This document shows, one piece after another, positions 15,566 through 24,879 of a stretch of 64,000 nt of DNA. The DNA is from Streptomyces sp. BA2 (GTDB lineage Bacteria > Actinomycetota > Actinomycetes > Streptomycetales > Streptomycetaceae). The stretch is from the NCBI RefSeq assembly GCF_009769735.1, contig NZ_WSRO01000002.1:6212001-6276000 (forward strand), in the 5' to 3' direction. A program made the translations under genes and the position numbers. Every line of letters starts with the position of its first letter. The first letter of the stretch is position 1. A model generated the notes under the pieces. That model did not search any database and had not been told where the DNA came from. It was given only the letters and a program-made list of their open reading frames with translations.

Positions 15566-15859
15566 ATGAGAGTCATGCTGAGAGCACGTCTTGACACCCA
15601 GATCTCGAACGAGGCGATCAAGAACGGAACGCTGCCGAAGCTGATGCAGTCGGTGACGGAGCAGATCAAGCCCGAGGCGGCGTATTTCGGCCCCAGTGCG
15701 GGCGGCCGCGCGGCCACCTTCGTCTTCGACATGCAGGACAGCTCGGACATGCCGTCCATCGCCGAGCCGTTCTTCCTGGAGCTCGGTGCGGAGATCGAGA
15801 TCTACCCGATCATGAACGCGGAGGACCTGCAGAAGGGGCTCGCCTCGCTGCGGGGCTGA
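15566..15859 (+). CDS. small conserved protein, possible stress/antibiotic-monooxygenase-like fold
   Basis: A 97-residue protein starting at ATG 15566, with GGGAGGAAG about 8 bases upstream; it lies 32 bases after the LysE-type gene. The alpha/beta pattern (MRVMLRARLDTQISNEAI, AAYFGPSAGGRAATFVFDM, PFFLELGAEIEIYPIMNAEDLQKGL) resembles ferredoxin-like dimeric barrels. No catalytic residue can be named. The function is unknown; a hairpin terminator follows at once. Confidence 0.82.
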   Translation: MRVMLRARLDTQISNEAIKNGTLPKLMQSVTEQIKPEAAYFGPSAGGRAATFVFDMQDSSDMPSIAEPFFLELGAEIEIYPIMNAEDLQKGLASLRG

Positions 15860-15863
15860 CAGA

Positions 15864-15900
15864 GAAAGCACCCGGCTCCGCGCGGATGCCGGGTGCTTTC
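15864..15900. terminator. bidirectional hairpin terminator
   Basis: A perfect 13-bp stem (GAAAGCACCCGGC at 15864-15876 with GCCGGGTGCTTTC at 15888-15900) and 11-base loop sit between the convergent small-protein gene and sodN. The stem base has A/T runs on both sides, so it can serve both strands. Confidence 0.85.
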
Positions 15901-15919
15901 AGCTGACGTATGCGAAGGC

Positions 15920-16315
15920 TCAGGCCTTCTTCGTCTCCCAGAAGATCTTGTCGATCTGGGCGATGTAGTCCAGCGCCTTCTGGCCCGTGGCCGGGTCGGA
16001 CGAGCCCTTGGCGGCCGAGAGGGCCTTGAGGGTGTCGTTGACCAGCTGGTGCAGCTCCGGGTACTTCTCGAAGTGCGGGGGCTTGAAGTAGTCGCTCCAG
16101 AGCACCGACACGTGGTGCTTGGCGAGCTCCGCGCGCTGCTCCTTGATGCCGATGGCGCGCGTCTGGAACTGCGCGTCGTCGTTGGCGGCCATCTTCTCCT
16201 GGACGGCCTTGACCGACTCGGCCTCGATGCGGGCCTGGGCAGGGTCGTACACGCCGCAGGGGAGGTCGCAGTGGGCGCTGACCTTTACCTTCGGGGCAAA
16301 CAGGCGGGAAAGCAT
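15920..16315 (-). CDS. sodN: nickel superoxide dismutase
   Basis: A 131-residue precursor. A 14-residue propeptide (MLSRLFAPKVKVSA) precedes the nickel hook HCDLPCGVYDP; after cleavage His15 becomes the new N-terminus and, with Cys16 and Cys20, binds nickel. The rest is the four-helix bundle of the homohexamer. It dismutates superoxide in the cytoplasm. The maturation protease gene lies divergently next door. In Streptomyces expression responds to nickel through Nur, in part by an sRNA from sodF acting on the sodN leader; no Nur box is obvious here, although a TAATGT -10-like element is seen at 16353-16358. Confidence 0.97.
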   Translation of the reverse strand: MLSRLFAPKVKVSAHCDLPCGVYDPAQARIEAESVKAVQEKMAANDDAQFQTRAIGIKEQRAELAKHHVSVLWSDYFKPPHFEKYPELHQLVNDTLKALSAAKGSSDPATGQKALDYIAQIDKIFWETKKA

Positions 16316-16456
16316 GCAGCGGTCCTTCCTCGTGATCGTCTTCTCAGGTGGGACATTACTCCGTGAGAGACGGGTTTTCGCGAGTGCCCCCATGGGCTTA
16401 GGACAAAAGTCCAGGGTCAGACTGGGACTCGTGGAGGATAGGACCGGGGAGGTGCG

Positions 16457-16900
16457 GTGATGCCGGAGCTGTCGCAGGAGAGCGAACGGAGAAGGGCCAT
16501 CTTGCCGTTGGGCGCGGCAGAGGTGACCGGCCCTTCGATGGTGCCCACGCTGTACCACGGGGACCGCCTGGTGGTGCAGTGGGGCGCGCGGGTCCGAGCG
16601 GGTGACGTGGTGGTGCTCCGCCATCCGTTCCAGCAGGACCTGTTGGTCGTCAAGCGCGCCGCCGAGCGGCGCGAGGGCGGCTGGTGGGTGCTCGGGGACA
16701 ACACGTACGCGGGAGGGGACAGCACGGACTACGGCACGGTGCCCGAGGAACTCGTCCTGGGGAAGGTGTGGTTCCGCTACCGCCCGCCCCAGTTCAGGTC
16801 CGGTCAGCGCTCGCCGTTCACCCTGCTGCGCTGGGCCGTGTCGGCCGCGCGGCCCGTACTGGCCGACCGCTCCGTCTCCAGGCGTTTGCGGGCGCGGTAG
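16457..16900 (+). CDS. sodX: nickel-type superoxide dismutase maturation protease
   Basis: A 147-residue S26-type (signal-peptidase-like) serine protease. The catalytic serine is in TGPSMVPTL (S27) and the lysine in LLVVKRA (K66); WVLGDNTYAGGDSTDYGTV forms the usual box E. It lacks the N-terminal membrane anchor of signal peptidases, consistent with cytoplasmic removal of the SodN propeptide. The GTG at 16457 is followed directly by an ATG, and either may serve. It is divergent from sodN, and its last 97 bases overlap the convergent CGNR-protein gene. Confidence 0.95.
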   Translation: MMPELSQESERRRAILPLGAAEVTGPSMVPTLYHGDRLVVQWGARVRAGDVVVLRHPFQQDLLVVKRAAERREGGWWVLGDNTYAGGDSTDYGTVPEELVLGKVWFRYRPPQFRSGQRSPFTLLRWAVSAARPVLADRSVSRRLRAR

Positions 16901-17433
16901 GCGGCGACATTGGCGCGGGTCGCGCAGCGGTCCGAGCAGTAGCGTCGGGAGCGGTTCGTCGACGTGTCGAGATAGGCGTTGCGGCAGGGCGCTGCCTCGC
17001 ACAGGCCGAGGCGGTCGACTCCGTGCTCGGTGAGGTGGAAGGCGAGGCCCATCGCGGCGATGGCGGCGTACCCGGACGTCGCGTTCGACGGGTGGTCCGC
17101 CAGGTGCATGTGCCACAGCGGGTTGCCCTCGTCGTCGCGGTCGTCGTGGCCCGAGATCTGCGGGCTGACCGGGAACTCCATGAGCAGTGAGTTCAGGAGG
17201 TCGACCGCGAGCGTCTCGTCGCCGCCGTCGGCCGCCTCGAAGACCGCCCTGAGCCTGCCTCGTACCGAGCGGAAGCGGGTGACGTCGGAGTCCGTGGCGC
17301 GACGAGCCGCCTGCGAACTGCCTCCGAACAGCTCACGGACGGCGTCGACCGACGTCAGCGTGTCCTTGTTGCGACCCGGCTCCTCGCTGTTGACCAGACG
17401 TACTGCGTAGTCCGAGTAATAGGCCAGTTCCAC
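16804..17433 (-). CDS. CGNR zinc finger protein (ABATE domain)
   Basis: A 209-residue putative regulator. The N-terminal two-thirds is the stress-associated ABATE domain, starting YYSDYAVRLVNSEEP; the C-terminal CGNR-type zinc finger has ligands in LCEAAPCRNAYLDTSTNRSRRYCSDRC (CxxxxxC and CxxxC) followed by a basic helix AYRARKR suited to nucleic-acid binding. The GTG start follows AAGGA by 6 bases. The tail after the finger, which is the part that overlaps sodX, is low-complexity Ser/Arg-rich and likely dispensable. Confidence 0.88.
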   Translation of the reverse strand: MELAYYSDYAVRLVNSEEPGRNKDTLTSVDAVRELFGGSSQAARRATDSDVTRFRSVRGRLRAVFEAADGGDETLAVDLLNSLLMEFPVSPQISGHDDRDDEGNPLWHMHLADHPSNATSGYAAIAAMGLAFHLTEHGVDRLGLCEAAPCRNAYLDTSTNRSRRYCSDRCATRANVAAYRARKRLETERSASTGRAADTAQRSRVNGER

Positions 17434-17537
17434 TTGTAGTCCTTACCGGGGCGGGCTATCTTCGTCAGGTGCGTGAGTAACAGTTGCGCGTGCTTCTAGG
17501 GTATTACGAGAGCGTATTACGTACGGGAGGGCTTCTT

Positions 17538-18299
17538 ATGACGGAAACGGTGGCCGGGACCGACTGGCGTGCCTGGCAGGACAGCTGGGACCGGCAGCAG
17601 GAGTGGTATCTGCCCGACCGCGAGGAGCGGTTCCGGGTCATGCTGGACATGGTCGAGGCCGTCGTCGGCACCGAACCGCGCGTCCTCGACCTCGCGTGCG
17701 GTACGGGGAGTATTACGGACCGGCTGCTCAAGAGGTTCCCGAACGCGGTCAGCACGGGCGTCGGCCTCGACCCCGCGCTCCTCGCCATCGCCGAGGGCAC
17801 CTTCGCCGGGGACGACCGCGTCACGTTCGTGACCGCGGACCTCAAGGACCCCGACTGGACGGCGCAGCTCCCGTACGACTCGTACGACGCCGTCCTCACC
17901 GCCACCGCCCTGCACTGGCTGCACAGCGAACCCCTCACCACGCTGTACGGGCAGATCGCGGGTGTCGTACGCGACGGCGGCGTCTTCATGAACGCCGACC
18001 ACATGCCCGACCCGGCGACGCCCCGCCTGAACGACGCCGACCGGGCCCAGCGGCACGCCCGTATGGAAGCGGCCAAGGCCGAGGGCGCCGTGGACTGGCG
18101 GGAGTGGTGGCAGCTCGCCGCCAAGGACCCGGTACTCGCCGGGCCCACCGCCAAGCGCTTCGAGATCTACGGCGAGCACGCGGACGGCGACACCCCCTCG
18201 CCCGAGTGGCACGCGCGGACGCTGCGCGACGCGGGCTTCGGCGAGGCGCGGACGGTGTGGTCGTCGCCTTCGGACGCGATGGTGCTCGGCCTCAAGTAG
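17538..18299 (+). CDS. SAM-dependent methyltransferase, class I
   Basis: A 253-residue Rossmann methyltransferase. Motif I is VLDLACGTGSITDRLL (about residues 50-65), an acidic residue closes the second strand (GLDPALLAIAEG), and YDAVLTATALHWLH is motif post-II/III. I start at ATG 17538 because GGGAGG lies 7 bases upstream; a longer TTG start at 17484 has no such site. The substrate is unknown. It is preceded by two GTATTAC direct repeats and followed by a strong hairpin. Confidence 0.88.
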   Translation: MTETVAGTDWRAWQDSWDRQQEWYLPDREERFRVMLDMVEAVVGTEPRVLDLACGTGSITDRLLKRFPNAVSTGVGLDPALLAIAEGTFAGDDRVTFVTADLKDPDWTAQLPYDSYDAVLTATALHWLHSEPLTTLYGQIAGVVRDGGVFMNADHMPDPATPRLNDADRAQRHARMEAAKAEGAVDWREWWQLAAKDPVLAGPTAKRFEIYGEHADGDTPSPEWHARTLRDAGFGEARTVWSSPSDAMVLGLK

Positions 18300-18320
18300 C
18301 GGCCGGGCAGCGGGAACACG

Positions 18321-18357
18321 AAGGGGCGGTACGGATCGTGGATCCGTACCGCCCCTT
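18321..18357. terminator. 17-bp perfect hairpin between convergent genes
   Basis: The arms at 18321-18337 and 18341-18357 (AAGGGGCGGTACGGATC and its exact complement) enclose a GTG loop. It lies between the methyltransferase stop and the end of the ABC transporter operon and has A/T at both ends, so it should stop both transcripts. Confidence 0.88.
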
Positions 18358-18388
18358 TCGCGTCTGTACGCGTCACAGGACCTTCGAC

Positions 18389-19152
<764 letters not shown>

Positions 19153-19153
<1 letters not shown>

Positions 19154-20088
19154 CAGCGCACCCCCGAACGGTTGCCGAGCGACAGCATGTTGGCCTTGAT
19201 CTTCTGGAAGGGAGTGGCCGGCAGGGAGCGCGACGAACCGCGTGCGTAGTAACGCTCCAGGTAGAACTGACCGACGCTGAGGATCGACGTCATGATCAGG
19301 TACCAGGTCGCGGCGAGCAGCAGCGTCTCGACCGTGGCGCCGGAGGAGGTGCCGATGTCCTGGGCGTACCGCAGCAGTTCGAAGTACTGGACCGCCGCCA
19401 CCAGGGACGTCGTCTTGAGCATGTTGATGACTTCGTTGCCCGTCGGCGGCACGATCACGCGCATCGCCTGCGGAAGCACGACCCGGCGCAGCGTCTTGCC
19501 GTGGCTCATGCCGAGCGCGTGGGACGCCTCGGTCTGGCCCTCGTCGACCGAGAGCAGACCGGCGCGGCAGATCTCCGCCATGTACGCGGCCTCGTTGAGA
19601 CCCAGGCCGAGCAGCGCCGTCAGGAACGGCGTCATGAAGTCCGACCACTCGTCCTTGTAGACGGGGCCGAGGTTCACGTACTCGAAGACGAAGCCGAGGT
19701 TGAACCAGATGAAGAGCTGGACCAGGACCGGCGTACCGCGGAAGAACCAGATGTAGAACCAGGCGATCGACGAGGTCACCGGGTTCTTGGACAGGCGCAT
19801 CACCGAGAGGAGGACGCCGCCGACCACGCCGATGAGCATCGAGAGGACGGTCAGGAGCAGGGTCTCCCTGACGCCCTTCATGATGCGTTCGTCGAAGAAG
19901 TTGTCGGGGATCGCGTCCCAGTTGATGTCGCCCTGCGCGAACGCGAAGACGATCGCGGCGAGCGCACCGATGGCGAGGACCGCGGAGACGTACCGGCCGT
20001 AGTGCCGGACGGGGATGGCCTTGATGGCCTCAGGGTGGGAGGACGGGGGTGTGTCCTCCGGCCCCTTCTTGGAGATGTCGGTAGTCAC
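19153..20088 (-). CDS. polar amino acid ABC transporter permease
   Basis: A 311-residue inner-membrane permease. A hydrophilic N-terminal tail of about 30 residues precedes a first membrane helix and the HisM/GlnP-type core; the EAA loop reads [29 protein letters not shown]. Only one permease is encoded, so it should act as a homodimer. [16 protein letters not shown] is the conserved PAAT gate segment. The gene sits 35 bases after the binding-protein gene. Confidence 0.94.
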
Positions 20089-20123
20089 GGGAGTGGCCTT
20101 TCAGCGGCGAGACGGTTACGCGG

Positions 20124-21086
20124 TCACTTGCCGCCGTTGATCTTGGCTTCCTTCACCGCGCCGTCCTCGACGCCCCACTTCGAGATGATCTTGTCGTACT
20201 CGCCGTTCTTGATGATCGCGTCGAGTGCGGCCTTGATCGCGTCACGCAGTTCGGGGTTCTTCTTGGAGATCGCGATGCCGTACGGAGCGGCCTCGACCTG
20301 CTCGCCGACCAGCTCGAAGTCCTTGCCGCCGCCCGAGGTCTTCACCGCGTACGCGGCGACCGGGAAGTCCGAGGAACCGGCGTCCGCGCCGCCGGAGCGC
20401 AGGCGGGTCTGGGCCTGCTGGTCGTTGTCGAAGGACTCGATGGTGATCTTCTTGCCGCCCTTGCACTTCTTCGACTCGGCCTTGGCCAGGTCGTGCGAGA
20501 CGGTGCCGCGCTGGACGACGATCTTCTTGCCACAGAGGTCGGCCCAGGTCTTGATGCCCTGGTCGTCGCCCTTCTTGGTGTAGATCGAGACGCCCGCGGT
20601 GAAGTAGTCGACGAAGTCGACGCCGTCGCCGATCTTCTTGCCGGTCTCCTCGTCGACGCCTTCCTGGCGGTTCTTGGTGTCGGTCATGGCCGACATCGCG
20701 AGGTCGTAGCGCTTGGAGCGCAGACCGCCGAGCAGGGTGTCGAAGGTGCCGTTGTCGAACTGGAACTTCACGCCGAGCTGCTTGCCGAGCGCGTCACCGA
20801 GGTCGGGGTCGATGCCGACGGTCTTGCCCGACTTGTCCTTGAACTCGACGGGCGGGTACGCGATGTCCGAACCGACCTTGACGACACCCGCGTCACGGAT
20901 GTCCTTGGGGAGCTTGTCGGCGAGCGGCGCGTTGCTCACCTTCTCGCCGCCCTCGTCCTTGCTCTTGGTCTGGTCACCGCAGCCGGTCAGCAGCAGCGCG
21001 CCGGCGACCGCGATCGCGCCGACCGTGGCCATCCGGGACTTCGCGGACCTGCCGGCGGTGGTACGACAGATGGAGCGTGCGGTCAT
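20124..21086 (-). CDS. amino acid ABC transporter substrate-binding lipoprotein
   Basis: A 320-residue class F periplasmic-type binding protein. Residues 1-36 form a lipoprotein signal peptide with lipobox LLTGC; the mature part has the SBP_bac_3 pattern (VVKVGSDIAYPPVEFKDKSGKTVGIDPDLGDALGKQLGV, then LGGLRSKRYDLAMSAMTDT). The ligand is a polar amino acid, which cannot be specified. GGAGG lies 7 bases before the ATG. It heads the three-gene operon with the permease and ATPase; a TTGACA and an inverted repeat about 120 bases upstream may control it. Confidence 0.94.
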   Translation of the reverse strand: MTARSICRTTAGRSAKSRMATVGAIAVAGALLLTGCGDQTKSKDEGGEKVSNAPLADKLPKDIRDAGVVKVGSDIAYPPVEFKDKSGKTVGIDPDLGDALGKQLGVKFQFDNGTFDTLLGGLRSKRYDLAMSAMTDTKNRQEGVDEETGKKIGDGVDFVDYFTAGVSIYTKKGDDQGIKTWADLCGKKIVVQRGTVSHDLAKAESKKCKGGKKITIESFDNDQQAQTRLRSGGADAGSSDFPVAAYAVKTSGGGKDFELVGEQVEAAPYGIAISKKNPELRDAIKAALDAIIKNGEYDKIISKWGVEDGAVKEAKINGGK

Positions 21087-21623
21087 GAGGGTCCTCCGGC
21101 GGATGAGGGAGTTGCCGAGCGGTCGTGCACACACCTTCGGGTGTCGCGACCTCGTGTGATGACGGCATCTTGCCATTCGGACCGTCCGATTCTGGGTGCC
21201 AGAGATGTCAAAATCGGATAACGGGTGACCACGCCACCCAGACAGGCTGGGACAACCGGGCCGTACCGGCCTGGAACGAAGTACCGCCATTTGAGATCTT
21301 CGGTGAATCTCGGGTGAATCTCGCGATGCGGACCGGCGGCGTGCGCTCTTCGGAAATTCGGGCATGGGCCCGTTCCGTTCTTGTAGGACCACCACAACGG
21401 CCACGGGCGCCTCACGTAACCAATCCCACTCGCCCATGGCAAGGACCGTCAGGTAGAAAGGTTCGTTACACCCCTCATCCGGGGCCCAGAGCGCGTGTGC
21501 GGCGCGCTCGCGTGTCTGTACCTCCCTCCGCCGACAGGCGGGGAACAGACGCGGTGCCCGCCCACTTCTCAACCAGGAGTGGACACCCTCAACTGATGAT
21601 TTAAGACTTAAGGGGTCAGACAA
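21087..21623. other. 537-base divergent promoter region
   Basis: This lies between the transporter operon and the malic enzyme gene. It contains an inverted repeat TCCGATT-N20-AATCGGA (21185-21218) with a minus-strand TTGACA inside it (21206-21211), an 11-bp tandem duplication GGTGAATCTCG (21302-21323), and TTAAGACTTAAG (21601-21612) merging with the AAGGGG ribosome-binding site of the malic enzyme. I find no credible small gene. Confidence 0.65.
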
Positions 21624-22838
<1,215 letters not shown>

Positions 22839-22860
22839 TCGGTGACTTCATGGCGTGACC

Positions 22861-22904
22861 GCGCCCCCGTTTCGTACGCCTCGATGCGTACGAGGCGGGG
22901 GCGC
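22861..22904 (+). terminator. hairpin terminator of the malic enzyme gene
   Basis: A 19-bp stem with two G-U wobble pairs (22861-22879 with 22886-22904) and a CTCGAT loop begins 22 bases after the malic enzyme stop. There is no U-tract. Confidence 0.85.
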
Positions 22905-22995
22905 GGCGCGTGTGGGGCGGGGCGGGGGTGTACGAGGCAGCGGGCGCGGCGCGCGTCACAGTCGTGCGTGGTTACGTCCGGGTAGGCCCGCGGCC

Positions 22996-23001
22996 TATCG
23001 T
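22996..23001 (+). promoter_or_regulatory. -10 hexamer TATCGT for a leaderless gene
   Basis: TATCGT ends 6 bases before the oxidoreductase ATG at 23008 with no ribosome-binding site between, so a leaderless mRNA is expected. Confidence 0.55.
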
Positions 23002-23007
23002 CACCTC

Positions 23008-23973
23008 ATGTTCGCTGCCTACGCCGCCCGCATCGACCGTGACCAGCCGCTCAGTGGCCTTGAGTTGGGGGAGCGTCCCGCCCCCGAGGCCAGGGACGGC
23101 TGGTCGACCGTGAATGTCCGGGCCGCCTCCCTCAACCATCACGACCTGTGGTCCCTGCGCGGGGTCGGACTCCCCGAGGGCCGGCTGCCGATGATCCTCG
23201 GCTGTGACGCCGCGGGGATCGACGAGCACGGCAACGAGGTCGTCCTGCACTCCGTCATCGGCCAGACCGGGTACGGCGTCGGCCCCGACGAGGGCCGCTC
23301 CATCCTGACCGAGAAGTACCAGGGGACGTTCGCCGAGCAGGTCTGTGTCCCCACGTGGAATCTGCTGCCGAAGCCGAAGGAGCTGTCGTTCGCCGAGGCG
23401 GCCTGCCTGCCGACCGCGTGGCTCACCGCGTACCGCATGCTCTTCACCAACGCCGGTGTGCGCCCGGGGGACTCGGTCCTCGTCCAGGGCGCCGGTGGCG
23501 GCGTCGCGACGGCCGCGATCGTGCTCGGCAAGGCGGCGGGCCTGCGGGTCTTCGCCACGAGCCGCGACGAGGCCAAGCGGAAGCGGGCCCTGGAGCTGGG
23601 CGCGGTGGAGGCCGTCGAGTCCGGCGCGCGGCTGCCGCAGCGGGTGGACGCCGTCATCGAGACGGTGGGTGCGGCGACGTGGTCGCACTCCGTCAAGTCC
23701 CTCAAGCCGGGCGGCACTCTGGTGATCTCGGGCGCGACCAGCGGTGACCGGCCCTCGCACGCGGAGCTGACCCGGGTCTTCTTCCTGGAGCTGAAGATCG
23801 TCGGTTCGACGATGGGGTCCAAGGACGAGCTGGAGGACCTGCTGTCCTTCTGCGCGGCCACGGGCGTGCGCCCCGTCATCGATGAGGTGCTGCCGCTGGA
23901 CCGGGCGCGTGAGGGCTTCGAGCGCCTGGAGTCCGGCGACCTGTTCGGGAAGATCGTGCTCGAAGTCGGGTGA
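23008..23973 (+). CDS. zinc-type alcohol dehydrogenase-like (MDR) oxidoreductase
   Basis: A 321-residue medium-chain dehydrogenase/reductase. The GroES-like N-terminal domain (NHHDLWSLRGVGLPEGRLPMILGCDAAGI) is followed by an NAD(P)-binding Rossmann motif VLVQGAGGGVATAAIVLGKAAG. The zinc-binding cysteine and histidine pattern of true alcohol dehydrogenases is incomplete, so a quinone-reductase-like or enoyl-reductase activity is equally possible. I start at 23008, right after a leaderless-type -10; the frame is open further upstream but that part is a shadow. Confidence 0.88.
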   Translation: MFAAYAARIDRDQPLSGLELGERPAPEARDGWSTVNVRAASLNHHDLWSLRGVGLPEGRLPMILGCDAAGIDEHGNEVVLHSVIGQTGYGVGPDEGRSILTEKYQGTFAEQVCVPTWNLLPKPKELSFAEAACLPTAWLTAYRMLFTNAGVRPGDSVLVQGAGGGVATAAIVLGKAAGLRVFATSRDEAKRKRALELGAVEAVESGARLPQRVDAVIETVGAATWSHSVKSLKPGGTLVISGATSGDRPSHAELTRVFFLELKIVGSTMGSKDELEDLLSFCAATGVRPVIDEVLPLDRAREGFERLESGDLFGKIVLEVG

Positions 23974-23985
23974 CCTGCCCCCGCA

Positions 23986-24029
23986 TGTCAACTGTGGTTG
24001 ACATCCACCTCCCGTCAACGTAAGTTGAC
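23986..24029 (+). promoter_or_regulatory. paired GTCAAC-N4-GTTGAC operators over a leaderless promoter
   Basis: Operator 1 is TGTCAACTGTGGTTGACA (23986-24003, perfect 7-bp arms); operator 2 is GTCAACGTAAGTTGAC (24014-24029, perfect 6-bp arms). Their centres are 27 bp apart. The second arm of operator 1 supplies a consensus -35 TTGACA (23998-24003), and the centre of operator 2 supplies a -10 TAAGTT (24021-24026) with a 17-base spacer. Initiation would fall at the ATG at 24034. A bound repressor would cover the whole promoter, so autoregulation by the HTH protein encoded next is likely. Confidence 0.85.
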
Positions 24030-24033
24030 ATGC

Positions 24034-24243
24034 ATGACCGAAGCTACGGATCTCGCCGAGCGTGCGGGTGACCGTGACCCACGAGTCGGACTGCGGGCCG
24101 TCTCCGCGCTGCGGAGGCTGGTGGAGCAGTTGGAGGCCGTGCAGGTGCGCAGTGCGCGTCAGCAGGGCTGGTCGTGGCAGGGGATCGCCGCGGAGCTCGG
24201 AGTGAGCAGGCAGGCCGTGCACAAGAAGTACGGGAGGCAGTGA
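24034..24243 (+). CDS. small helix-turn-helix protein
   Basis: A 69-residue protein. Residues 25-45 form a Leu/Val helix (LRRLVEQLEAVQVRSARQQG) and residues 47-66 the helix-turn-helix WQGIAAELGVSRQAVHKKYG. The small size leaves it as a likely dimer of DNA-binding helices. The ATG coincides with the predicted transcription start. It shares one base with the ATG of the Clp-N gene (TGATG), so the two form a coupled operon. It is the best candidate for binding the two operators in front of it. Confidence 0.85.
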   Translation: MTEATDLAERAGDRDPRVGLRAVSALRRLVEQLEAVQVRSARQQGWSWQGIAAELGVSRQAVHKKYGRQ

Positions 24244-24809
24244 TGTTCGAGCGGTTCACGAAGGACGCCCGCGCCGTGGTCAAAGGCGCGGTCGAGCATG
24301 CCGTGGGCGAGGGTGCGGCCTTCGTCGACGACGGGCACATGCTCCTCGCGCTGCTCGACCGCGAGGCGAGCCGGGCGTCCTTCGCCCTGGCCTCGCTCGG
24401 TGCCACGCGCCGCCGGGACTCGATCGAGGGGGCGCTGGGTGAGGCGCGGCGCCGCGCGGGCCTCTCGCAGGCCGACACGGAGGCGCTGGCCGGACTCGGC
24501 ATCGATGTGTCCGAGATCGTCTCCCGGGTCGAAGAGGCCCACGGCGTGGGCGCGTTGGCGGGTGGCCGCAGGGCCGGGCGCCGTCCCGGCCGGGCCTTGA
24601 GCGGACACCGGCCGTTCACCCGCGAGGCCAAGGACACCCTGGTGAGGTCCCTGCGCATGGCCACCGCTCGCAGGGACCGGTACATCGGCGACGAGCACAT
24701 CCTGTTCGCTCTGACCGTCCGCCCAGGGCTCGTCAGTGAGGTCCTCGCGGACCATGGCGTGACCCATGAGTCGGTGGAGAGGGTGCTGTACGGCGAGGGC
24801 GCCGCGTAA
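24243..24809 (+). CDS. Clp N-terminal (repeat) domain protein without an ATPase
   Basis: A 188-residue protein with two Clp-N repeats: residues 1-75 (MFERFTKDARAVVKGAVEHA, DDGHMLLALLDR) and 115-185 (FTREAKDTLVRSLRMATARRDRYIGDEHILFAL). A Gly/Arg linker (GGRRAGRRPGR) joins them. It has no AAA+ module, so it cannot unfold proteins by itself; it may act as an adaptor that binds substrates or ClpC, or as a sensor for the HTH partner. Paired HTH and Clp-N genes recur in Streptomyces, but I know of no defined function. Confidence 0.88.
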   Translation: MFERFTKDARAVVKGAVEHAVGEGAAFVDDGHMLLALLDREASRASFALASLGATRRRDSIEGALGEARRRAGLSQADTEALAGLGIDVSEIVSRVEEAHGVGALAGGRRAGRRPGRALSGHRPFTREAKDTLVRSLRMATARRDRYIGDEHILFALTVRPGLVSEVLADHGVTHESVERVLYGEGAA

Positions 24810-24853
24810 GCGGATGGGCCTGGGCGGCCTGGGCGGCCTGCGGCCTGGGAGGT

Positions 24854-24878
24854 CTGGGCGGCCCAGGTGGCCGCCCAG
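24854..24878. terminator. hairpin between the Clp-N and PadR genes
   Basis: CTGGGCGGCC (24854-24863) pairs perfectly with GGCCGCCCAG (24869-24878) around CAGGT. It lies between convergent genes, in a run of GGGCGGCCT repeats, and may stop both. Confidence 0.75.
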
Positions 24879-24879
24879 G

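Noticed and set aside
15864..15900. Nur or metal-regulator operator upstream of sodN
   Set aside because: The dyad lies downstream of both convergent genes, with a GC stem and A/T base, and so reads as a terminator.
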